From contig CAZWCE010000006.1 of the NCBI GenBank assembly GCA_964632505.1, positions 1 to 64,000 of the forward strand: a stretch of 64,000 bases of DNA. Direction: 5' to 3'. A model generated the notes under the pieces. It did not search any database and was not told the origin of the DNA. It saw only the letters and a program-made list of their open reading frames with translations. Below are positions 43,287 through 52,649 of the stretch, one piece after another. A program made the position numbers and the translations under genes. Each line of letters begins with the position of its first letter. Position 1 is the first letter of the stretch. This stretch comes from CAZWCE01 sp964632505. GTDB taxonomy: Bacteria; Planctomycetota; Planctomycetia; Pirellulales; Thermoguttaceae.

Positions 43287-44214
43287 TATCAAAACCCTCC
43301 GGGAATGGGGGTAAGCCAGATCGGTACATTGTCATCGATTCGGACCCGTTCACGAAGATCGATTACGAATCCAGCGATCCAAATCTTCCAGAAGCTCACC
43401 TCAGTCTTATTGAGCGTCGCATCGATAGTGAACCCCGGGCGAACAGCGAGAGCCCGGCCCGACGGGCGTCACTGCATGAGCCGAGGGGCCACGATTGATA
43501 CGAACATGAATAAAAATGCTCGGTCCGTCGAATGCTTTCGTATCAAATGGCCCTGGGAGGCCCTGTCGGCCGCGTTGCTCTGGGATGGAAGCGACACCGA
43601 AAAAAATGAACACCACAAGCGGACTATATATATGATCACATAAAAAAGAAAATATAATTCCAAGGATTTTTTCTTGAATCCGAAAACTCGCCCCCCCTGA
43701 GGAAAGTAGATGTCTCGGTTTGAACCCCCCTGATTGTTTGGCTCTATTATTCAATAATTCCATCAGAATGTCTACTCGTTCCCGGCGATTTTTACAAAAA
43801 AATATATCAATATAAAATATATGTAGTTTTTTATGAGGGGTGTCCGAGAAGATTGGTTCTAGGAAAAAGAGGTGGAGTTCGGGACTTATGGCATTATCTT
43901 TTGGGCCGTCGAGAGGAGAGTATCATAAGAAAAACGAATGCGAAGTGGCGGTGAAAGGGATTCAGATTGAAGCCAGGTAGGAAGATCATCTCGTGGTGAA
44001 AATTTGTAACATGTTGCAAGATAATATCTTATGTGGTTTCGGGAAGATCGTTTATGCCGGAATGTGGGAAGAGAGATGATGGAAAATATTGCCAGGAGAT
44101 ATATAAGATAATTCGCCCCGCGTTCGGTCGATTCACGATCGGATCACTTGTCCGAATGTGGCTGAACACCTGTGCCCGCCCGGGCTGGATTTCGAAAATT
44201 TTTTTCAAAAAATC
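43287..44214. other. Long AT-rich intergenic region with repeat copy C
   Basis: About 930 bp without a supported gene between two leftward genes. The first part contains copy C of the dispersed repeat (43396-43508). From about 43600 to 44130 the sequence is very AT-rich, with several A/T tracts (ATATATATGATCACAT, AAAAAAATATAT), and could be a promoter/regulatory zone of the regulator gene or a replication- or nucleoid-associated site. Nothing more specific can be seen. Confidence 0.5.
43396..43508 (+). repeat. Dispersed ~110-nt repeat, copy C
   Basis: Best-preserved partner of copy A, with shared TCACCTCA, GAGCGTCGCATC, GTGAACCCCGGGCGA, AGAGCCCGGCC, GGGCGTCACTGCATGA and CGAACATGAAT. The pair CCGGGC/GCCCGG is kept and can form a hairpin. 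The protein-like reading is broken by a stop close to the 3' end. It is embedded in an AT-rich non-coding stretch. Confidence 0.75.
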
Positions 44215-47200
44215 CTAATCGACTCTTTTCAAATGAGGCGACATCGCCTCGAACCATTTCTCCGCCATTTTCCGCTGACCTTTCGGATTCGGATGGGCCC
44301 AGTCGAAGGTGTCGGTATTTTCATGGCCCGGGTTCTCCTTCCATCCCTCGAAATGATCGACGGTTTCCACCGGCGAAGCTTCGGTCGAGAACCTTTCGGT
44401 CATCTCTTCGACGAGGGGACGGATTTCCAGTGCCGCGCCGCCGTTGAAGTTCAAATGTCCGATCAGGATCACCACTTCCGGATTCGCTTCACGCAGGAGC
44501 CGGACGATCTTCTCGAGCGGTCGTATGATCGCCGCTTCGTAATCTTCGGCTTTCTGGTCATTCGTCCCGAGATGAATCAGCGCGATATCCGGCGGAGCGG
44601 GGTAAGATTCCATCCAACCGGCGAGTTGTTCGGCCACCTTGCCGGTTTTCCAGCCGTAATGACCTTCATGATCCAGATCGAAGGGGGGACGGCGCTCCGA
44701 GGGCCATCGGGCATCGGCATGCAGCCCTTCGTTCATCGATCCAATGAAATCGACCGGGTAACCGGCATCCGCCAGCATATAGAACAGCGGATAACGATAG
44801 GTATACTCCGGTCGATCCTTACGTCCACCTTGGGTGATCGAATCTCCCAGCGGAAGAATGTTGATCAAGTCGGAGGTCGGAGTCTTTTGCGGGGAAGCCG
44901 GGCCCGCGGTTGCCTCACGAAGATCGAGATGGAGGTTGTCGAGGTAGATGACCGCCTCCTCGTTGGCGAGGCTGTAGATGCCGATATAACCCAAGGAATC
45001 AAACATTTCGGGAATGTATTGGTCCTCCAGCACCGTCTTTTCGCCATCTTCCGATTCGACGGAAACGGTGCTTTTCTTTTCCGCTCCTTCGGTCCCGAAC
45101 ACGAGGATCAGCCGATTCCACTTGCCCGGCTCGATCGTCGCGAACGATTTCCCTCGGTATTCGACCTCCCCGGTGGGGAGAACTTTGATCGACGGACCGC
45201 TCACGTAGCTCTTTTCCGGCACCTGGTCGTCCCGGAAGTCGATCCAGAGGATGCCGGGCCGATCGGCGTCGAGTTGAAAGTCGCAGGTGAAACGGAAGTA
45301 TCCCTTCTTCTCGGAAGGTTCCCATTTCAAGCTGGGAAGGAAGGAATGCGGCGACTTTTCATCGACCAACTTGAGACTCTTTTTTCCGGAGGCCGCTTCG
45401 GACCGGGTGACATGAATGACTTGATTGAGCTCGACCTTGGGATCGAGATCGAGCGGAAATTCCGGAAAGGGCACTTCCTCTTCCGAGAGGTAGTCTTCGA
45501 AGTCCTCCTCAAGTTCCGATTTTCTCGAAGGAGGTGGAGGTACATCGAGCGGTTCCCGACGGGTTTTTCGAGGCAACTCGACCCAGGCAGGATCTCCCTG
45601 AAGTCCGACGTCGGCGATCCGCAGCTCCTCGAAGCCGAGTTGCCGGGCGGGGGAGTCGTCTTTAAGTCGAAAATCGTAATGCGCGGGAGCGACGAACCGG
45701 GGGCGGGCGACGAGGGAACCTTCGTCCTTTCCGGTTTCCATCCACTCTTGCGGAGTCATGTCGAAAAAGCGGACCGGTCCATGGGTATTCCAGTAGAGGT
45801 TGTTTTTCAGGCGATAATCGTCGCTGCCTCGGGTGGTGATCATCTGCGGAATCTGCCCGTAAAAGATGTTCCGCTCGATTCGCAAGTTCTCGCCTTTTTT
45901 TCCGACGCTCATCGCCGCATCGCCATAATCGGCGAAGATGTTGTTGCGTACCAGCAGGTCGCGGCCGTGGTTGCGGTTATAGCCGGCGTGACTGGTTCGG
46001 TAGACGAGGTTCCCCTCCATGACGATTTCCGAACTCCCCTGGTCGTTATAAAGACCGTGAGCATGGGCATGGTAAGGGTATCCGAACACATCGTGGACGA
46101 CGTTCGCGCGAATGACCGTTTCCGGCGAGACGCCCAGGGTGTAGATGCCGGCGGTATCGGTCAGCACGGCCCGTGCGATATGGTGCACGTAGTTCTTCTC
46201 GATGAGATTGTCCCGCGCCGCCGACGGGCGATCATCCCAGCACCACCCGACGTTGATGCCCATGTAATCCATATCGCTGATTTCGTTGTGGCGCACTCGG
46301 TTATGCGAGGACGATCCGATCCAGAGCCCCACCGCCCCGTGAAAGACTTGGGTCATGTGGTGGATGTAATTGTTCTCGACGCGGATGTGACCCGTGCGCT
46401 GGTTGGGGTCCTTGCTTTCCTTGCCGCGTGCGCCCCAACCGCCTTCGCCGAGATAGATTCCCCCGGCGCCGCCGTCGTGGAGATGGCATCGCTCGATCGT
46501 CACTTGCCGGCAACCCTTCTGTAGCCAGATGCCGTGTTGCCCGAAGTGGGCGATCTCGCAATCCTTGATGGTGGCATCCTGGAGCCCCCGAGCCGGAATC
46601 ACGGCATGTTTGAGCATGTCGTTCGCTTGGGCGAACGCCTGGTATTCTCGCCGGGAGAGGCTCCAACCGGCGTGTCTCAGAGAGAGCCCCTCGAAGTGAA
46701 TCCGTTCGACGAACCGTCCGTTTTCCGGTTCCCCCGCGATATCGATCAGTCGATCGATCACGGGATAGATTGCCTGAAGCGTCTCCGGCGACTCGCCTTC
46801 GATCGGCCAATAGTAGAGCTTGCCGTCGCGGCGGTCGTAGTACCACTCGCCGGGCGAATCGAGCGCTTCCCGACTGTTCTCCAGGTAGTATCGCTGCCGG
46901 TTTTCCCAGTATCCGAAATCCCAGTGGAACCGGTTGGTGAAAAAGACGGCACGGCTGGCCGGGTCGAGCTCCTTGACCCAATGTTTGGTATGCGACCACT
47001 GGTGGAAGACGTTCACCTCCAGATCGTCGAGCGAGGTCCAGTGGGGGAGATCTTCCACGGCGATGCGGAATCCCTCCGAGCCCTGACGGCGTTCCTCGGG
47101 CGAAGCGAACCAGCGGGGAATCGCCGGAACGAGCGGGCCGTCGGTCCGAAAATAGCCGAAATTGGGCGTCCGCGCACGGGGGCGCCGTCGGCCGTCGACG

Positions 47201-47649
47201 AACAACTGCCGAAAGTCGAGTTCCGGCTCCAGTTGGGCGACCCAAAGGCGATTTTTTCCCGGTTTCCAGCCGGAAACGAGCCGACCCCCGCTGAGAATCG
47301 CCTCACCCTTGCCGGTGGAACGATACGTGACGGGATGGTCCGCCGTGCCCGAGTCCTCGGGGGTGAACTTGATCGGCTCTTCCAGAAAATAAGTGCCGGG
47401 ATGCAAGAGAACAACGACCGGTCCGGAGATCTTGTCAGCGGCTCGGGCCTTGCGAATCGTCCGTTGAGCATGCGCAATCGTTCCAAAGGGAGAGTCCGCG
47501 CTGCCGTCGGCTTGGGCGTTTCCGCCCGGAGCGACGTGCAGTGTCACGGCCTCGACTTCCCCGGCGTGCGCTGTCGGCATCGGCGATGGGCCGATGATCC
47601 CCCCGAGAAGAAAAAAAATGCCCCACCACAGATTTCGAATTCGGCCCAC
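44215..47649 (-). CDS. Secreted beta-helix / concanavalin-like / SGNH hydrolase protein
   Basis: About 1144 residues. After a signal segment (about 5-28, LWWGIFFLLGGIIGPSP) the mature protein begins VTLHVAPGGNAQADGSADSP, as in beta-helix proteins. The right-handed helix (about 110-610) has many turns with asparagines such as VENNYIHHMTQVFHGAVGLW and LLVRNNIFADYGDAAM. Residues about 720-880 look like a jelly-roll domain (GYFRFTCDFQLDADRPGILW, EPGKWNRLILVFG). The C-terminal SGNH/GDSL hydrolase has block I LPLGDSITQGG, block III IHLGTNDQ and block V DWAHPNPKG; the catalytic Ser, Asp and His are present. An extracellular carbohydrate esterase that also binds or cleaves polysaccharide is likely. 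The start is a GTG with AAGGGAG nine bases upstream; the frame is open to 47790. Confidence 0.85.
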   Translation of the reverse strand: MGRIRNLWWGIFFLLGGIIGPSPMPTAHAGEVEAVTLHVAPGGNAQADGSADSPFGTIAHAQRTIRKARAADKISGPVVVLLHPGTYFLEEPIKFTPEDSGTADHPVTYRSTGKGEAILSGGRLVSGWKPGKNRLWVAQLEPELDFRQLFVDGRRRPRARTPNFGYFRTDGPLVPAIPRWFASPEERRQGSEGFRIAVEDLPHWTSLDDLEVNVFHQWSHTKHWVKELDPASRAVFFTNRFHWDFGYWENRQRYYLENSREALDSPGEWYYDRRDGKLYYWPIEGESPETLQAIYPVIDRLIDIAGEPENGRFVERIHFEGLSLRHAGWSLSRREYQAFAQANDMLKHAVIPARGLQDATIKDCEIAHFGQHGIWLQKGCRQVTIERCHLHDGGAGGIYLGEGGWGARGKESKDPNQRTGHIRVENNYIHHMTQVFHGAVGLWIGSSSHNRVRHNEISDMDYMGINVGWCWDDRPSAARDNLIEKNYVHHIARAVLTDTAGIYTLGVSPETVIRANVVHDVFGYPYHAHAHGLYNDQGSSEIVMEGNLVYRTSHAGYNRNHGRDLLVRNNIFADYGDAAMSVGKKGENLRIERNIFYGQIPQMITTRGSDDYRLKNNLYWNTHGPVRFFDMTPQEWMETGKDEGSLVARPRFVAPAHYDFRLKDDSPARQLGFEELRIADVGLQGDPAWVELPRKTRREPLDVPPPPSRKSELEEDFEDYLSEEEVPFPEFPLDLDPKVELNQVIHVTRSEAASGKKSLKLVDEKSPHSFLPSLKWEPSEKKGYFRFTCDFQLDADRPGILWIDFRDDQVPEKSYVSGPSIKVLPTGEVEYRGKSFATIEPGKWNRLILVFGTEGAEKKSTVSVESEDGEKTVLEDQYIPEMFDSLGYIGIYSLANEEAVIYLDNLHLDLREATAGPASPQKTPTSDLINILPLGDSITQGGRKDRPEYTYRYPLFYMLADAGYPVDFIGSMNEGLHADARWPSERRPPFDLDHEGHYGWKTGKVAEQLAGWMESYPAPPDIALIHLGTNDQKAEDYEAAIIRPLEKIVRLLREANPEVVILIGHLNFNGGAALEIRPLVEEMTERFSTEASPVETVDHFEGWKENPGHENTDTFDWAHPNPKGQRKMAEKWFEAMSPHLKRVD

Positions 47650-47856
47650 TGGTTGCGACTCCCTTCCATCCGCTTGCTGATTGTGCGCCCTGAAAAAAAT
47701 GGACGACGCCCTCCACGAAAACCACCCGCCGGCGCGGTGGTTTCCCGAAGGATGTCGTCCATCGTAGCAATCACGACCTCTTCTCGGCAAGAAGGGAGAA
47801 AGGTTTTTTTGCGAAAAAGTGGTTTCTCGATCAGTTGACTTCTTCGAAAGTGTGAC

Positions 47857-48684
47857 TTATTCGTGGTCGACCTCGGGCAGTTTGATCTGCTCGATCGGCA
47901 GGTTTTTGAACGTCATGAACCATTTCACGACGTCGGCTCCCTTGGGAGGATTGTAGGTGATGTCGCGGGCGAGGCCGCAGGAGGTCGGCGGGGGAACGAT
48001 GACTTTCTCGCCCGGTTGCCAGTCGGCCGGGGTGGCGATGCCGTGCTCGTCGGTGGTTTGCAGAGCGATCAGCAGCCGTTTGATTTCTTGGAAATTCCGC
48101 CCTGTCGTCAAGGGATAGTAGAGAATCGCGCGGACCTTCGTTTCCGGGTCGAGGATGAACACCGCCCGAACCGTGTGGGTACCGCTGGCTCCGGGGTGGA
48201 GCATGCCGTACTTCGCGGCGATTTCGGAATTCACGTCGGCGATGATCGGAAAGCCGATCCTGAGATCCCGGATGTCCTTATACTCGATTTCCTCCTCGAT
48301 CATTCGCATCCAGGCGATGTGGCTGTACAGGCTGTCGACGCTCAGCCCGAGCAACTTGCAATTGAGTTCATTGAATTGGTCCTGCATTTTGGCGAAGATC
48401 ATGATTTCCGTGGTGCAGACCGGCGTGAAGTCGGCGGGGTGACTGAACAGAATCACCCAGCTTCCCTGGAACGCTTGCGGGAACTTGATCGTTCCGTGAC
48501 TCGTGACCGCCTCGAACGGCGGGGCCGTTTCGCCGATCAACGGCATGGTGTTGCGGGGACTCTCGGTCGGGGCCGTTTTCGCTTTCTCGGGGCTTTCCTC
48601 AGCGGAAACAGGTGAGAGCATCATCGCCAGAAGACCAGAGAAAAACAGTGCGAGCGCACAGGGAGTGTAGAGCATCTTTTTCAT
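47857..48684 (-). CDS. Exported peroxiredoxin (1-Cys/Prx6-like)
   Basis: 275 residues with an N-terminal signal peptide (about 1-28, ALALFFSGLLAMMLSPVSA) before a peroxiredoxin of the Prx6 group. The peroxidatic Cys90 lies in HPADFTPVCTTE. Conserved Prx6 blocks follow, such as LLGLSVDSLYSHIAWM, PIIADVNSEIAAKYGM and HTVRAVFILDP. A second cysteine sits in PPPTSCGLARD near the C-terminus and could be resolving. The enzyme reduces peroxides; the signal peptide places it outside the cytoplasm, which is unusual for this branch. AAGGAG stands seven bases before the ATG at 48684; the longer open frame to 48792 carries no family similarity. Electron donors cannot be read from the window. Confidence 0.9.
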   Translation of the reverse strand: MKKMLYTPCALALFFSGLLAMMLSPVSAEESPEKAKTAPTESPRNTMPLIGETAPPFEAVTSHGTIKFPQAFQGSWVILFSHPADFTPVCTTEIMIFAKMQDQFNELNCKLLGLSVDSLYSHIAWMRMIEEEIEYKDIRDLRIGFPIIADVNSEIAAKYGMLHPGASGTHTVRAVFILDPETKVRAILYYPLTTGRNFQEIKRLLIALQTTDEHGIATPADWQPGEKVIVPPPTSCGLARDITYNPPKGADVVKWFMTFKNLPIEQIKLPEVDHE

Positions 48685-48771
48685 GACATTTCTCCTTGAT
48701 GGAAAAGAGAGGAAGACGAGAGATCGTCTGTGTGACATTGTAGCTTGGCATAGAAGTAAGACGACAATAAA

Positions 48772-48800
48772 AGGATACATTACAGAATACAAGATGTAAA
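48772..48800 (-). promoter_or_regulatory. Possible promoter of the peroxiredoxin gene
   Basis: TTTACA (48800-48795) and TATCCT (48777-48772) are 17 bp apart on the minus strand. A second candidate with TACAAT (48742-48737) and TTGTCG 19 bp upstream lies closer to the gene. Either would give a leader of 45-80 nt. Confidence 0.35.
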
Positions 48801-49122
48801 CTATCGGGATCTTTTTTGGGGGAAATTCGATTCCCCCTCATCGTTTTGGTGAGCGGCTCGGAAAAAGTTGGACGCCGATGCTGTCGGGGATGTGTCTTCT
48901 AACTGTATATATTCTAAGAGGTTCGGGAAAAACCGAACTTTGCGCTTCGGAGGGATTCGCGGAAGAACGCTCGAAAAGGACGCTGAAGGAATTTATGCGG
49001 AAAGCAGTTCCAGAATGATGGAAATACCGGCCGATTTTTTTGGCTGGAAATTCTGTAGAAAAGAAAACGCGTTCCTTTCTGCGGAAGGTGGCTCGTGGGG
49101 AAAGGCCGTCATTGGGAGAGAT

Positions 49123-49151
49123 TTGACACACTGCGCTCCAGGCGATAGGAT
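49123..49151 (+). promoter_or_regulatory. Strong predicted sigma70-type promoter of the aldose epimerase gene
   Basis: A perfect TTGACA at 49123-49128 is separated by 17 bp from TAGGAT at 49146-49151. The start codon at 49190 with GGAGGG upstream is about 32 nt after the expected start of transcription. This is the best-formed promoter seen in the window. Confidence 0.7.
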
Positions 49152-49189
49152 GACGACGAACGATCCTTACAATTCCCGGAGGGTTTGCG

Positions 49190-50464
49190 ATGCGAAAAGA
49201 AACAGGTCCGGTCGTGCGTCGATTTCTCGTGGTCTTGCTGTTCTTGGCGGGAGTGTGCTGTGACGGAAACGACTCCTTCGGCGAGGAGCCGAACCCAGGA
49301 ACGGCCGGGTGCGAAGTGACTCCGTTCGGCGAACTGGACGACGGCCGCCGGGTCGATCTTTTTACTCTGGCCAACGATGCCGGCATGTCGGTCAAGGTGA
49401 TGAACTGGGGGGCGACGATCGTGGAGGTGAACGTCCCCGATAAGAACGGCCGTATCGAGAACGTCAATCTGGGGTTGGAGACTTTCGAGGAGTATCATTC
49501 GGGGCATCCTGCGCTCGGCTCGACGATCGGCCGATTTGCCAATCGGATCGGCGACGGGGGCTTCTCGCTCGACGGCGTCCGGTACGATCTGGAATCGACC
49601 AACCGTCACGGTGTGCAGATCCACGGCGGTCGGACCGGCTTCGGCAAGCAACTCTGGGTGGGACGTTGTGAGCGGTACGAACATGGAGTCGGTGTCACCT
49701 TCTGTCTGGTCAGTCCCGACGGGCACGAAGGCTTCCCCGGACGTTTGACCGCCGAGGTCCGATTCATTCTCACCGACGACAACGCCTTGGTGCTCGACTA
49801 TCAGGCGGAAACGACCCGGCCGACGCACGTGAATTTTACCAATCACGCCTATTGGAACCTCGAAGGAGCGGGCTCCGGGACGGTGCTCGACCACCCACTC
49901 CGGATCAACGCGGAGAAAGTGCTTGCCGCCGATGAACGGTTGGTGCCCACCGGCGAGAAGATCGGTGTCGCCGGGACCGCGCTCGATTTTCGGGAAAGCC
50001 GTCCGATCGGAGAGCGCATCGAGGCGATTCCCGAGTCGATCGGCGGGTACGATCACTGCTATGTGCTGCGAGAAGAGCCGCTTCTGATCGAAAAAATGCC
50101 CGAGAGCGGCCCCGTGAAGGCGCTCCGGGAGATCGGTTTTTTCGGGAAGAACGATCGGCGGTCTCGATCTTCCAAGAGGGGATTGGCCGAAGCCGCCGTC
50201 CTCTCGGCTCCGAAGAGCGGACGGAAGCTTCTGCTCTTCACGACCCAGCCGGGTGTTCAGATTTACACGGCGAATCATCTGGGCGACCGCTTCGGCTGGA
50301 AAGGTCAACCCTACGGACCGCATCACGGCGTTTGCTTGGAGACGCAGCACTTTCCCGACACGCCGAACAAACCGTCCTTTCCTACCACGCGACTCGACCC
50401 CGGCGAAACCCTCCGCGAAGTGACGGTCTTCCAGTTCCGGCAGTCTCGATCCAACCGTGATTAA
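49190..50464 (+). CDS. Exported aldose 1-epimerase (galactose mutarotase family)
   Basis: 424 residues. A hydrophobic N-terminus (RRFLVVLLFLAGVCC) suggests export. The mutarotase core has IGRFANRIG, the substrate histidine His145 (QIHGG), the catalytic His219 in NHAYWNLEG and catalytic Glu384 in GVCLETQHFPDTPN. It interconverts alpha and beta anomers of aldoses. An extra ~40-residue segment at about 295-336 (rich in Arg/Lys/Ser) is not in standard family members. The gene ends tail-to-tail with a nucleoside hydrolase gene, their stops meeting at TTAA. In this setting it could speed conversion of freed ribose to the anomer taken up; that is inference. Confidence 0.9.
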   Translation: MRKETGPVVRRFLVVLLFLAGVCCDGNDSFGEEPNPGTAGCEVTPFGELDDGRRVDLFTLANDAGMSVKVMNWGATIVEVNVPDKNGRIENVNLGLETFEEYHSGHPALGSTIGRFANRIGDGGFSLDGVRYDLESTNRHGVQIHGGRTGFGKQLWVGRCERYEHGVGVTFCLVSPDGHEGFPGRLTAEVRFILTDDNALVLDYQAETTRPTHVNFTNHAYWNLEGAGSGTVLDHPLRINAEKVLAADERLVPTGEKIGVAGTALDFRESRPIGERIEAIPESIGGYDHCYVLREEPLLIEKMPESGPVKALREIGFFGKNDRRSRSSKRGLAEAAVLSAPKSGRKLLLFTTQPGVQIYTANHLGDRFGWKGQPYGPHHGVCLETQHFPDTPNKPSFPTTRLDPGETLREVTVFQFRQSRSNRD

Positions 50465-51532
50465 AGGGGGGGAACGGGGCATTGTTCCGCCTTTCGCTCG
50501 GGCTCCCTCGAGCATGAGAGATTCAATGACGTCGGCGACCTTCTCGGGGGGCATTTTCTCAACGAGGATGGCGTTCTCGCCTTCGGGGGTGGCTCGCCAA
50601 CGGTTTTCACCGCTCGGGTCGATCTCGATCGTGCCCCGTTGCGTATCCCACCAAGGGGCGACACCGCGAACCGCGGCCAAGACCGCCGTTTGATCCCAGC
50701 TCTTATGTGGCTGGATGCCGTTGTATCGCTTGTAAGCCCGGCGAACCGGATTCGACGGCGGCAACTCGATCAGTCGACCTCCGGTAAGAACCTCGCGACC
50801 GATTTCGAAGCCGGAAAAGAGAATCGGGGTGGGCCATTGTTCGATCGCCGCTTTCGCCGCGGTGCCGTGATGGATGAGATTCGCTTCGCGTCCTCGGGGA
50901 AATTGCCCACCCATGCAGACCCAGAGGGCCACTTTCTCTTTCACCAGGTCGACGCCCGATCGCGGCGAGAGGTCGTCGGGACCGGTTTCGAGCAGTTGCT
51001 CGTAATTCGAGAGCTGGCCGACCGAGATCATCACCACCGACCGGTCCGGCGCCCGAGCCAATGCTCTGCGGTAAAGATCCGCCGCCACGGGGGCTTCAGC
51101 CGCGTTGTTCGTCTGGTGGGGATAGTGCGCGGCGATTGCGTCGGCGTAACGGGAATCGCGGAGAAAGCCTTCTCGGTGATTCCAGCCGATCGGAATCTCC
51201 GGATGACCGAAGAAGGTGTTCAGGGCTTCCAGACAGGGGACGGTCGCGGGATGCTTCGCCGAGACTCCCATGGCGAGGATTTCGGTCTCGTTTCGGTCGG
51301 CCAGGGCGTGCAAGAGGGCGACCGCGCCGACATCGTCGACATCGCCCTGGATGTCGGTATCGAAAATCACGCGAAGGGGTTCCGTTCCTTTCGCGAGTTC
51401 GGCGAGAATTTTCTCAGGACCGCCGGGAGGCTCTCCGGAGGTGATTCCGGAAATCACGAAGCCGGACAGCATCGCGAGAAAAGCGACATGCTTTTTCACA
51501 GGAACGTTCAGGGGAGATCGATGCATCGTCAT
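50461..51532 (-). CDS. Exported nucleoside hydrolase; stop codon lost at a C7 run
   Basis: About 356 residues. The start overlaps the ribokinase stop (ATGA). A basic, hydrophobic signal-like segment follows (VKKHVAFLAMLSGFVISGI). The Asp-rich ribose/calcium motif DTDIQGDVDD, with ILAMGVSAKHPATVPCLEAL and VVMISVGQLSNYEQLL, identifies a nucleoside hydrolase of the inosine-uridine type, which releases ribose and base. The protein should end near MPRSP at 50461. As given, the frame runs on through a seven-C run without a stop, antisense through the whole epimerase gene to 49109. Removing one C would give an immediate TAA, sharing the TTAA of the epimerase stop. I therefore treat the rest as an artefact of a frame slip. 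Cotranscribed after ribokinase. Confidence 0.8.
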
Positions 51533-52473
51533 TTCCATTCCACTTCGAGTGCTTTGCCGAATTTTTCCATGCGTGCCAGATCGGGGAGGGAAGGTTGGGC
51601 GCCCATGCGGGTGACCGAGGATGCCCCGACCAGGCAAGCGTTGCCGACGGCATCGAGCAGCGGAAGTTTTCGTCCCAGGGCGGTGGCCAGTCCACCGTTG
51701 AAGGCGTCGCCCGCGGCGGTGCTGTCGAGGGCTTCGACGCGGGGGGCGGTGACCAACTCGATCCCCCGGGAATCGATGTTCCAGGCTCCCTTGGGCCCGC
51801 AAGTCAAAACGACGTGATCGACGCCTTTTTCAAGAAGGAGATCGGCGGCCTCCCGGGCGGAAGCTTCGTCGGAGACTTCGATGCCGGTGAGCGCCTCGAT
51901 CTCGACTTCATTCGGCGTGAGATAGGTCGTGTGTTTGAGCAACGATTCGGGGAGGGGATCTTCCGGAACCGGGGCCGGATCGAGCATGACCGGCACACCT
52001 GCTTTGTCGGCGATCCGGGCCGCTTCAGCCGCGACGGCGAGGGGGATTTCCAGTTGCATCATCAAGAGGTCGGCTTCGCGGATGCGGTCGCTCTCCTTCT
52101 GGATGTCGGCGATCGTCAAGGCGTGATTTGCCCCGGCGGCCACGGAGATGCAGTTTTCGCCGGTCTGGTCGACCAGAATCAGGGCGACGCCGGTGGCGTG
52201 TTCGGGATCGCGAATGATGCAATCGGTGAGGATCCCCTCGTTGCGATAATGTTCGAGGGATTGCTGACCGAAGAGATCATCGCCCACGCGTGCCAGGAAA
52301 GTGACTTCTCCACCGAGTCGCGCTGCCGCCACCGCCTGATTGGCACCCTTGCCGCCGAAAGCCATCATGAATTGCCCACCGGTGACCGTTTCTCCCGGAC
52401 GCGGAATGCGGCGCGATTTGACGACCATGTCGGTGTTGGCACTTCCCACCACCACGATTTTCGCTTTTGTCAT
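51529..52473 (-). CDS. rbsK: Ribokinase
   Basis: 314 residues of the PfkB family. The substrate-binding GGKGANQAVAAARLGG (40-55) and NTDMVV near the start are typical of ribokinase. The catalytic motif is DSTAAGDAFNGG (250-261) with Asp256 as base, and TPNEVE (186-191) is conserved. The usual second signature is DTTGAGDAF; Ser-Thr-Ala-Ala here is a mild variation. The enzyme phosphorylates D-ribose at O5 in the cytoplasm. It stands between a membrane transporter gene upstream (gap about 175 bp) and a nucleoside hydrolase gene downstream (4-bp overlap), strongly indicating use of ribose from nucleosides. Confidence 0.95.
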   Translation of the reverse strand: MTKAKIVVVGSANTDMVVKSRRIPRPGETVTGGQFMMAFGGKGANQAVAAARLGGEVTFLARVGDDLFGQQSLEHYRNEGILTDCIIRDPEHATGVALILVDQTGENCISVAAGANHALTIADIQKESDRIREADLLMMQLEIPLAVAAEAARIADKAGVPVMLDPAPVPEDPLPESLLKHTTYLTPNEVEIEALTGIEVSDEASAREAADLLLEKGVDHVVLTCGPKGAWNIDSRGIELVTAPRVEALDSTAAGDAFNGGLATALGRKLPLLDAVGNACLVGASSVTRMGAQPSLPDLARMEKFGKALEVEWK

Positions 52474-52649
52474 GGCTGGAACTCCTTATCGAATGATTTC
52501 CTTGACCGTTGCCGGAGCGTTTTTTTGTAAAAAAGAGGACGTTGTTTGGTCGTTTTCCCTTCGCGCCGATTGCCCGTGGGCGATCCGCAAGGACGGAAAG
52601 TCGAGAGAGAACGGCATGGATGGCGCCGGTTCCTTCCTCGGACGCGGGG

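Larger units (their letters stand above)
48685..49189. other. Divergent intergenic region with two promoters
   Basis: 505 bp between the peroxiredoxin (leftward) and aldose epimerase (rightward) genes. One putative promoter for each direction is listed separately. The minus-strand frame reaching over 48838-49467 is non-coding by content. No other gene is supported. Confidence 0.6.

Noticed and set aside
44158..46524. 788-codon plus-strand frame opposite the beta-helix/SGNH gene.
   Set aside because: It has no domain content, and the minus strand has clear SGNH and beta-helix motifs.
49109..50460. Long antisense open frame opposite the aldose epimerase, fused to the nucleoside hydrolase frame.
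   Set aside because: It is the GC-rich complement of a real gene; the epimerase has a promoter, ribosome binding site and full catalytic set.
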